DNA from: VFZS01 sp964353255
Lineage (GTDB): Bacteria; Acidobacteriota; Terriglobia; Bryobacterales; Bryobacteraceae
Length of the DNA: 34,328 nucleotides
Direction of reading: 5' to 3'
Assembly: GCA_964353255.1 (NCBI GenBank)
Contig: CAYGVJ010000053.1
Coordinates: 1 to 34,328, forward strand
The notes below the pieces were generated by a model. The model worked only from the letters and a program-made list of their open reading frames with translations. It had not been told where the DNA came from and searched no databases. Positions 20,562-27,270 of the stretch are shown one piece after another; the stretch's first letter is position 1; each line of letters begins with the position of its first letter. A program made the translations under genes and the position numbers.

Positions 20562-22799
20562 TTACAGCTTCACTCTGCGCAGGCGCAGGGCGTTGCCGAT
20601 CACCGATACGGAGCTAAAGGTCATCGCGGCGCTGGCGATGACCGGGCTCAGCAGCAAGCCGAAGGTGGGGTAGAACACACCTGCGGCGATGGGCACGCCC
20701 AGCGAGTTGTACAAGAAGGCCCAGAACAGATTCTGCCGGATGTTGCGCATGGTGGCGCGACTGAGCTTGCGGGCACGGACGATGCCTCGCAAGTCACCTC
20801 CCAGCAAGGTGATGCCGGCGCTCTCGATGGCCACATCGGCGCCGCTGCCCATGGCAATCCCCACTTGGGCTTGAGCCAGGGCCGGGGCGTCGTTTATGCC
20901 GTCACCGGCCATGGCCACGATGCGGCCCGCGGCCTGGAGTCGCTTGATCCGCTCAGCCTTCTCCTCGGGCGGTACTTCGGCATGCACCTCGTCGATGCCG
21001 AGCTCGCGGCCCACAGCCTCGGCAGTCGTGCGGCTGTCGCCACTGAGCATCACCAGGCGCATCCCTTCCTGGTGCAGCCAGCGGACGGCCTCGCGCGCGG
21101 ATTCCTTTACGGGGTCGGCCACGCCAAGCAGCCCGGCGGGTCTGCCATCGACGGCCATGAAGAGCACGGTCTGGCCCTGCCGGCGGAGCGCCTCGGCCCG
21201 TTCGAGTAGCGGGCTTGCATCCACGAGGCGCTGGTTGCCCAGGGCCACCGCGTGCCCGTCGATCACGCCGGTAACGCCCTGGCCGGTGAAGGAACGGAAA
21301 CCGGCAGGCTCGATGAGGCTGAGCCCGCGCTCGAGGGCGCCGGAGACGATGGCCGAGGCCAGGGGGTGTTCGCTCGAACGCTCGAGGCTGGCGGCCAGGC
21401 GCAGCAGCTCGGAAGGCTCAACGCCGGGCAGCGCTTCAACAGAGACCAGGCGCGGCTTCCCCTCGGTGAGCGTGCCGGTCTTGTCCACGACCAGCGTGTC
21501 CACCTGGGCGAGAACCTCGAGCGCCTCGGCGTTCTTGATAAGCACCCCTGCGGCAGCGCCGCGACCGGTGCCCACCATTACGGCCATGGGAGTGGCGAGC
21601 CCCAGCGCGCAAGGGCAGGCGATGATCAGCACCGCCACGGCGCTGACCAGCGCATGAGTGAGACGCGGCTCAGGCCCCAGCAGACTCCAGACCAGGAAGG
21701 TGACTCCCGCGGTCAGTAGCACGGCCGGAACGAACCAGGCGGAGACCGCGTCGGCCAGACGCTGGATGGGCGCGCGAGTGCGCTGGGCCTCGGCGACCGT
21801 GGCCACGATCCGGGCGAGGAGGGTCTCAGCGCCGACCCGCTCGGCGCGCATCAGGAAACCGCCCGTGCCGTTCAGGGTCCCGCCAGTGACGCGGCTGCCC
21901 GGCGTCTTCTCGACCGCAACCGGCTCGCCGGTGATCATGGATTCGTCCACCGAGCTGGCGCCTTCGAGCAGGACGCCATCCACCGGCACCTTCTCGCCGG
22001 GTCTTACGCGCAGGCGGTCGCCCACGCGAACGCCCTCCAGCGGAACGTCCTCCTCAGGGCCGCTCTCCAACACGCGGTGAGCCACCTGCGGCGCCAGGTC
22101 CAGCAGAGCGCGAATCGCGCGGCCGGTCTGCGCCCGGGCCTTCAGTTCGAGTACCTGCCCCAGCAGCACCAGCGTCGTGATGGCGGCGGCGGTCTCAAAA
22201 TACAGGGGCCCCCGGATGGGCACGGCCGCCGCACTGGAGAGGTAGGCCGCACTCACGCCCACGCCGATCAGCGTGAACATATTCAGACTGCGGCGCGCGA
22301 GCGAAGCCCAGCCACGCTCCAGCAACGGCCACCCTCCCCACAGCACCACCGGCGTGGCCAGCGCCAGTTGGAGCCAGGGGAAGCGTTCCATCATCGCCAG
22401 CACGACCAGCGGGACGGTGAGTGCGGCGCTCACCCAGAGGCGCCGCCGCATGTCCTCCAGTTCGGGATTCGGCGCTTCGGCATCGGCCAGGGACACCGGC
22501 TCGAGCGCCATGCCGCATTTCGGGCAGGCCCCAAAGCCCTCCTGTCGCACCTCCGGATGCATCGGGCACGTGTATATCCCGCCCGCTTTCCGAGCCGCGA
22601 CCGTCAGGGAGGGTTCGAGGTACTTCCCCGGCTCCGCGCTGAACTTCTCGGCGCAGCGCTGGCAGCAGAAGTAGTAGGTCCGGCCCTGGTAGTCGCGCCG
22701 GGCCGCGGCGGCAGCCGGGTCCACCAGCATCCCGCATACCGGATCCCGCTGTGGGGCAGGCCGTTCGGTCTGCCGCCCGAATTGGACGAGGTCCCCCAT
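20562..22799 (-). CDS. Copper-type P1B ATPase with YHS and heavy-metal-binding domains
   Basis: The 745-residue heavy-metal pump has an N-terminal YHS domain (DPVCGMLV, YYFCCQRCAEKF, about residues 19-60) and a heavy-metal-binding segment (YTCPMHPEV and CPKCGMAL, about 76-100). The P1B core has TGEPV (actuator), CPC in IIACPCALGLATP, DKTGTLTEG (phosphorylation), SSEHPLA (HP locus) and AGDGINDAPA, with eight predicted helices. The CPC and HP motifs, plus the final helix pair with YNSLGVP and MTFSSVSVIGNALRL, fit Cu+/Ag+ exporters (CopA/CopB-like). The soluble ferredoxin-like GMxCxxC domains are replaced by the YHS/CPMHP modules. No metal regulator lies nearby. Confidence 0.92.
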   Translation of the reverse strand: MGDLVQFGRQTERPAPQRDPVCGMLVDPAAAAARRDYQGRTYYFCCQRCAEKFSAEPGKYLEPSLTVAARKAGGIYTCPMHPEVRQEGFGACPKCGMALEPVSLADAEAPNPELEDMRRRLWVSAALTVPLVVLAMMERFPWLQLALATPVVLWGGWPLLERGWASLARRSLNMFTLIGVGVSAAYLSSAAAVPIRGPLYFETAAAITTLVLLGQVLELKARAQTGRAIRALLDLAPQVAHRVLESGPEEDVPLEGVRVGDRLRVRPGEKVPVDGVLLEGASSVDESMITGEPVAVEKTPGSRVTGGTLNGTGGFLMRAERVGAETLLARIVATVAEAQRTRAPIQRLADAVSAWFVPAVLLTAGVTFLVWSLLGPEPRLTHALVSAVAVLIIACPCALGLATPMAVMVGTGRGAAAGVLIKNAEALEVLAQVDTLVVDKTGTLTEGKPRLVSVEALPGVEPSELLRLAASLERSSEHPLASAIVSGALERGLSLIEPAGFRSFTGQGVTGVIDGHAVALGNQRLVDASPLLERAEALRRQGQTVLFMAVDGRPAGLLGVADPVKESAREAVRWLHQEGMRLVMLSGDSRTTAEAVGRELGIDEVHAEVPPEEKAERIKRLQAAGRIVAMAGDGINDAPALAQAQVGIAMGSGADVAIESAGITLLGGDLRGIVRARKLSRATMRNIRQNLFWAFLYNSLGVPIAAGVFYPTFGLLLSPVIASAAMTFSSVSVIGNALRLRRVKL

Positions 22800-22818
22800 A
22801 ACACTGTGGATTCAGAAG

Positions 22819-23424
22819 CTACTCCACGGTGACGTTCGCCTCCAGTATGGAGCGCGGTAGCTCGATCCCGCATTCGCGCAGCCGCAGCCAGAACCTTGGC
22901 CGGATCCCGGTGGCGCGGAAGCGACCCTGGAATCTGCCCGCTTCTGTGCGACCGGTCTTCTCGAAAACGAAGATGTCTTGCAGGGCTATCTGGTTGTTAG
23001 CCTCCACACCGACGCACTCGGTGAGGTAGGTGACCCGCAGCGTTCCGTCGCTCAACCTGGCGACTTGAACGATCAGGTCCACCGCCGCGGCCACCTTCAG
23101 CCGAAGGGCGCGGAGGTCCATGCCCGGCTCTGCGGCCGCCGCCATCGCTTCCATTCGCCGGATGGCATCGCGCGGGCTGGTGGCCTGGATGAACCTGAAC
23201 GCTGCGCTCTGAACCGCACCGCTCGCGTCGGCGAGGCTGGCGGCGGTGCCGCCGGCTCCGGGTGCGGCCCCGATCACAATGTTGAGACGTGCCCGCGCGC
23301 AGGCCCGGCACAGTTCGAGCATCTCTTCGATGAGGACGCGTCTGGGAACGAGTTCTTCGGGCGGGACAGCCTCCATCCCGGCGCTATCCGCGCCCCAGAA
23401 TTCACCTCTGAGTGTGATTGGCAT
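22819..23424 (-). CDS. Degenerate, internally deleted CpaF/TadA-like secretion ATPase
   Basis: The 201-residue product aligns by eye with the C-terminal half of CpaF/TadA pilus-assembly ATPases. LELCRACARARLNIVIGAAPGAG occupies the P-loop position, but the sequence is GAAPGAGGTA instead of GxTGSGKTT, so the Walker A Lys is gone. The whole Walker B/His-box region is missing. The frame resumes at QATSPRDAIRRMEAM and continues through AVDLIVQVARLSDGT, LQDIFVFEKTG and TGIRPRFWLRLRECGIELP, all CpaF-like. It cannot bind ATP normally. It remains an intact ORF, so it is either a decaying pseudogene or a repurposed domain. No tad/cpa genes are nearby. Confidence 0.65.
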   Translation of the reverse strand: MPITLRGEFWGADSAGMEAVPPEELVPRRVLIEEMLELCRACARARLNIVIGAAPGAGGTAASLADASGAVQSAAFRFIQATSPRDAIRRMEAMAAAAEPGMDLRALRLKVAAAVDLIVQVARLSDGTLRVTYLTECVGVEANNQIALQDIFVFEKTGRTEAGRFQGRFRATGIRPRFWLRLRECGIELPRSILEANVTVE

Positions 23425-23484
23425 TTCCCTTCAGTACTGTAGCAGAGCCGGCGAGATGTGCTATGACTCGGTATCTAGGTCGGT

Positions 23485-25272
23485 ATGGGCCGGGGAGTGG
23501 TTCCCTTCATCCCGGTGGTGGGCGTGCTCTTGGTGCTGCTTTTTTGCCGCCCGCCGGAAAGGCCGCAAGCGGACCCGCAGGTCATCAACGAGGGTTCCCC
23601 GGTGTTCCGTACGGGCTTCTCTCCGGGGGGCAACCTCTTCCAGGGGCTCAACCCGTCCTTCGACATCGAGATCTGGGACGCCTGCTCCGGCAAGCGGTCA
23701 CACAAGTTCGATGCCCCTAGAGACTGGGGCTCCGCCCTGGCGTTATCCCCCAGCGGCGCCCTGGTAGCGTTGGCACGCGAGGACAACACGATTCTGCTGC
23801 GTGATGCTGCTTCCGGGAAGCCAACACTGACGCTCCCCGGGCATTCAAGTCGTGCCCAGCGGCTTGCCTTCTCCCCTGGTGGGGGGATTCTCGCCTCGGT
23901 GGCGGGCGACAACACAATCAAGCTCTGGGACACAGCGTCAGGCCGGCTTTTGCGCACACTCTCCGGCCATGCCGACAGCGTGCTCTCCGTGGCCTTTTCT
24001 CCCAACGGCAAGAGTGTGGCCGTGGCCGGGAGCGACAACACCGCGGCGATTTGGGACGTTGCCAGCGGGCAACTGGTCCACGCGCTGCGAGGGCATTCTG
24101 GGACCGTCCTCTCACTTGCCTTCGCAGGCGATGGGAAGTTCCTCGCTTCGGCGAGCCTGGACTACACAATCAAGGTGTGGGAGCTCGCCAGCGGGCTACC
24201 GGTGCGCACTCTGGAGCTCAGGGAAGCGGCCGTGGCGGTTGCTTTCTCCCCCGATGGTGAGCGGCTCGCTTCCGCCGGCGAGAACAGCCTGAATATCTGG
24301 GACGTCGCCTCCTGGAACTTGCTGCGCGGCTGGAGCCCCCTTGCGGGCGCCATCGGCCCCCTCATGTTCTCCCCGGACGGAAAGTCGCTTCTGTGCGCCC
24401 ACCGCGACGGCTCGGTGGTCCGCTGGAACGCTTGCGGCGCCGGGCGTGAGTTTGCCCTGGCGCAGCCGGTGACGGAGACGCTCAATCGCGAGGGTGCCAA
24501 AGCGGTGCCGCAGTGGCAGGAGAGTCGAGTCGGCCGTTCTGACCCTTGCACTGATCCGTTCGCCCTCTCCGCCGATTTTCGCTCGCGCCAGCTTGGCGTG
24601 GCGGGGCAATCCAAGGAGCAAGGCGAGGAGCACTTCCGAAGGCTGTGGCGGGAGCCCGAGAGTTACGGATGGTTCTTCATCTCCGGGCGATGGAAGTGGA
24701 CCTCGACTCGCGAGGCAGCCTGGCGCGTGCTCCTGGATCTGCGATTCGACCGGATCTCTCCGCGCCTGCTTTTCTTCCTCAGGTCCATGTTGCCGTTCTG
24801 GCTGATGTTGCTGGCGCTGGCCCTCGGGCTGAAGGCGCTGGAATTGCCGTTGCACCAACAGTCTGAGCGGTGGGCGGCTTTGCTGGTGGTGGACGTGATA
24901 GCCACGGTGTGGGCTTCCGTGGCGTTGCGCGACTTCTACCCGCAGTTCGCCTTGGACGGCGCCGGCGAGGCCCTCCTGCCCAGCATGTGGCGGCCCGTGA
25001 TCTTCTGGGCCCTGGTCACGGCTGTCGCGGTCTGGCTGGTCTTCAGGGGCCAGCGGTCCCAGGTCCGGAATACTACCATCGCCAGCGCGCTGCTGCTGCA
25101 AGCTCTGATATTTGCGTCAGCTCGCGGGTGGCCGGCCTACTTGGTGATCTTCTGGACCGTACTGGCAGGGCTGACCTGGCTGGCGCAGATCGAGATCCCC
25201 GCGCTCCGCCGAGCGCTGATGCCCGCATCAAAACTTCGACGCGCTGAAGATACCGCCCCGCGGGGGCGTTGA
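23485..25272 (+). CDS. WD40-repeat protein with C-terminal membrane domain
   Basis: The 595-residue product has an N-terminal hydrophobic segment (VVPFIPVVGVLLVLLFC). WD40 repeats follow from about 40 to 325 (GHADSVLSVAFSPNGKSVAV and TIKLWDTASGRLLRTLSGH types), enough for one beta-propeller. A linker and then four or five C-terminal TM helices occupy about 430-575. The propeller would face the periplasm if residues 6-22 are a membrane anchor. The last 25 residues or so (PALRRALMPASKLRRAED onward) are encoded by direct repeat R1, so the original C-terminus may have been replaced. Partner and role are unknown. Confidence 0.75.
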   Translation: MGRGVVPFIPVVGVLLVLLFCRPPERPQADPQVINEGSPVFRTGFSPGGNLFQGLNPSFDIEIWDACSGKRSHKFDAPRDWGSALALSPSGALVALAREDNTILLRDAASGKPTLTLPGHSSRAQRLAFSPGGGILASVAGDNTIKLWDTASGRLLRTLSGHADSVLSVAFSPNGKSVAVAGSDNTAAIWDVASGQLVHALRGHSGTVLSLAFAGDGKFLASASLDYTIKVWELASGLPVRTLELREAAVAVAFSPDGERLASAGENSLNIWDVASWNLLRGWSPLAGAIGPLMFSPDGKSLLCAHRDGSVVRWNACGAGREFALAQPVTETLNREGAKAVPQWQESRVGRSDPCTDPFALSADFRSRQLGVAGQSKEQGEEHFRRLWREPESYGWFFISGRWKWTSTREAAWRVLLDLRFDRISPRLLFFLRSMLPFWLMLLALALGLKALELPLHQQSERWAALLVVDVIATVWASVALRDFYPQFALDGAGEALLPSMWRPVIFWALVTAVAVWLVFRGQRSQVRNTTIASALLLQALIFASARGWPAYLVIFWTVLAGLTWLAQIEIPALRRALMPASKLRRAEDTAPRGR

Positions 25273-26096
25273 GCTATTTCGCCGGCTTCTTCAGCTCTCC
25301 CTTCAGGATCTCGACCGCCTTCTCCAGTGGCGCGTCGCGGGCGCGGAGGAAATCCTCCGGCGTGTTGTCCGGCGTGCGGATCATCGAGCCGCCCAGCAGG
25401 CATTTCGTCCCAAACGCGACCCTGGAGGAGGCGTCCAGCGGCTTTCTTGTTGAAACCGCCCCACTGCTTGAAGAAGAACGGGATGCCGGCCCTACGACAC
25501 TGGTCACGAATCTCGAGCACCCAACTCTCTTCCATCGCTCTTGCCCCGGGACCGGATTCACCCCCCACGATGACCCAGTCGATTCCCTCCAGACCCAAAT
25601 CCGGCAGCCGGCTGAGCAGCGGCTCAAGGGACAAAAACTTGACGTGGGCTCCGGTCCTTCGGAGATGTTCAATTCGGTAGGCATGTCCGGCATCTTCGAC
25701 GCTGACACCCATCCAAACGTTGGGCGGCCAGTCGATAGCACAGCTCAACTCCAGCAAGCGTGCGGACCGCTTGGTGAGCACCTGAAACTGGTGCCACCAT
25801 GCGAGGCGCATCACGTCGAAGACCTTCATCAAGAAAGGGGTGGGAACTCGTTCGTGGAAGAGATCGCTCATCGAGTTGACAAAGGTGAGGCGCGGCCTTC
25901 TCCACGAGAGTGGGAGGTCCAAAGCCGATTCATGAATGGTGACCTCGAAGCCATTGGTGTAGTTGACTTGCCGCATCGCCTGAAGCCGTCGGGCCATCCT
26001 TTCGGCGTAACAGTGCTTGCAGGCTGGACTGACTTTGCTGCAACCCGTCACAGGGTTCCAGGTCGCTTCCGTCCATTCAATGCGCGAACGGTTCAT
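25137..26096 (-). CDS. DUF5131 / phage Gp37-Gp68-like three-Cys-motif protein with a foreign C-terminal tail
   Basis: Residues 1-233 match the Gp37/Gp68 (DUF5131) family: IEWTEATWNPVTGCS, the three-Cys motif C19-x6-C26-x2-C29 followed by YAERMARR, FVNSMSDLFHE, VWMGVSVED, LSLEPLL, WVIVGGESGPGAR, FFFKQWGG and WDEMPA near the normal C-terminus. The Cys pattern suggests a metal or Fe-S site, perhaps radical-SAM-like, but that is inference. The usual stop after about residue 233 is absent. The frame runs on for about 86 residues, out of frame, through the tricorn remnant and the antisense of the WD40 gene end. ATG 26096 overlaps the TcmP stop by 4 bases. The pairing with TcmP is a known association. 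Confidence 0.82.
   Translation of the reverse strand: MNRSRIEWTEATWNPVTGCSKVSPACKHCYAERMARRLQAMRQVNYTNGFEVTIHESALDLPLSWRRPRLTFVNSMSDLFHERVPTPFLMKVFDVMRLAWWHQFQVLTKRSARLLELSCAIDWPPNVWMGVSVEDAGHAYRIEHLRRTGAHVKFLSLEPLLSRLPDLGLEGIDWVIVGGESGPGARAMEESWVLEIRDQCRRAGIPFFFKQWGGFNKKAAGRLLQGRVWDEMPAGRLDDPHAGQHAGGFPPRPRRATGEGGRDPEGRAEEAGEIAQRPRGAVSSARRSFDAGISARRSAGISICASQVSPASTVQKITK
25194..25399. repeat. Direct repeat R1 (copy of 26996-27270 with a 69-bp deletion)
   Basis: It aligns with 26996-27270 at a constant offset of 1802 bp until 25370, where 69 bases (27173-27241) are absent. It includes the run GCCCGCATCAAAACTTCGAC, identical in both. It contains the end of the WD40 gene and a remnant of the tricorn 3' end, and abuts the 3' end of the DUF5131 gene. 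Confidence 0.85.
25274..25399 (-). pseudogene. Remnant of the tricorn-like protease 3' end
   Basis: The minus-strand frame reads LLGGSMIRTPDNTPEDFL and RARDAPLEKAVEILKGELKKPAK then stop. The intact gene at 27076 has the same ends but with 23 more residues (GSGVWN to PPDIYV) between MIRTP and DNTPEDFL. The 69-bp difference is in frame and removes the segment with the conserved ENYGVPPD. Nothing further upstream of the protease remains, so it is non-functional. Confidence 0.8.
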
Positions 26097-26941
26097 GGAC
26101 GCGCTCCGTGATGCTCGTATTTGCGCAAGAGATACTCAGCAACTCTCCGTCCGGCAGAGCTGTGGGAGGCGAAGAACAGGTAATACACGATCGCCCCTAC
26201 GGAGTTCCGCATGGGCAACGGTTGCGGAACGTGCCGGAATCCGGCCACCTGCCGCAGCCGTTTCCGGAAGGCTTCTGGAACCGCCGCCGGCTCGGTCCTC
26301 ACATCCACATCTCCAAACAAGGTGGGCTCGGGTGTGTAGGCAGCTTGCCGCCACGAATCGTCGCCCCAGAAGGCATTCATTCGCTGTAGGCTGACTTCAC
26401 CCAGTTGCTCCGGGCGTCTCCAGAGAGCGTTTCGGTTGATGTCCATCACCGGGAAGTTGAGGAACAGGTCGATCGTTCTCAATTGCCCGGCGGTGCGGAT
26501 CACCTTCCAGTTGAGGTGCAAACCGTACGGATCCAGCACGCACAACCCCCGGCGGTAATCTTCGTATCTCACCTTGGGAAACACTTCGCGCAGCAGCAGA
26601 TCGTTGCAGTCGCCGTGGTAGATGTGTACATTGGGCCTGTCTCCCACCGTCCGCTTCAGAAACTCGACCTTGCGACCGTCCAGATCGATGAAATAGTACT
26701 CCTTGAACGGAGGCTCCACCAGCAGCGCATTCAGCGGGCTCCCTGGGACGAATTCGCGGGTTGCCTTGGAGAGGTGCAGCCCCGCGCCTGCAAAGGCGTC
26801 AACGTAGACGTGCTGGAACCGTGCCTGGCGTTTCGAACTGAAGATGGTCGAATATTTGCGAGCGTACTCTCTCAGGATGTCCAGCTTGATCTCCGACCAG
26901 TACCCGATCTCGTCGAACTTGAGTTCTCGTCGGCTGGTCAT
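26093..26941 (-). CDS. tcmP: Three-Cys-motif partner protein TcmP
   Basis: The 282-residue product matches the TcmP family (partner of the three-Cys-motif DUF5131 protein). Seen: KFDEIGYWSEIKLDILREY near the N-terminus, YVDAFAGAGLHL (about 46-57) and EYYFIDLDGRKVEFLK (about 80-95). These look like the first two nucleotide-binding strands of a Rossmann methyltransferase-like fold. LCVLDPYGLHLNW and DLFLNFPVMDINRNALW follow. The stop overlaps the start of the DUF5131 gene (ATGA, 26093-26096), so the two are coupled. Activity is unknown; nucleic-acid modification or defence is often suspected from gene context in other genomes. Confidence 0.85.
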   Translation of the reverse strand: MTSRRELKFDEIGYWSEIKLDILREYARKYSTIFSSKRQARFQHVYVDAFAGAGLHLSKATREFVPGSPLNALLVEPPFKEYYFIDLDGRKVEFLKRTVGDRPNVHIYHGDCNDLLLREVFPKVRYEDYRRGLCVLDPYGLHLNWKVIRTAGQLRTIDLFLNFPVMDINRNALWRRPEQLGEVSLQRMNAFWGDDSWRQAAYTPEPTLFGDVDVRTEPAAVPEAFRKRLRQVAGFRHVPQPLPMRNSVGAIVYYLFFASHSSAGRRVAEYLLRKYEHHGARP

Positions 26942-26995
26942 TCGGCCTCTTGTTGGATCGTATCACGAATAGAACAGGGAGGGCATGAATTGTTT

Positions 26996-27270
26996 GATTC
27001 CCGCGCTCGGCCGGGCGCTCATGCCCGCATCAAAACTTCGACGCGCCGAAAACGGCTCCTCGCGGCGGCGTTGAGCTATTTCGCCGGCTTCTTCAGCTCC
27101 CCCTTCAGCACCTCCACGGCCTTCTCCAGTTGCGCGTCGCGGCCCTTGAGGAAGTCCTCCGGCGTGTTGTCCACGTAGATGTCCGGGGGCACGCCGTAGT
27201 TCTCCAGGTTGTAGCCCTTGACGTTCCAGACTCCGGAGCCGGGCGTGCGGATCATCGAGCCGTCCAGCAG
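26996..27270. repeat. Direct repeat R2 (partner of R1, 25194-25399)
   Basis: This contains the intact 3' end of the tricorn-like gene and about 80 bases downstream. Together R1 and R2 bracket the TcmP-DUF5131 cassette (25400-26995). Similarity is roughly 85% by eye outside the 69-bp deletion. Confidence 0.85.

Noticed and set aside
25254..25268. CGCCCC-GCG-GGGGCG palindrome as a terminator between convergent genes
   Set aside because: A 6-bp stem with no T-run; it is within the coding end of the WD40 gene and not kept in repeat R2, so evidence is too weak.
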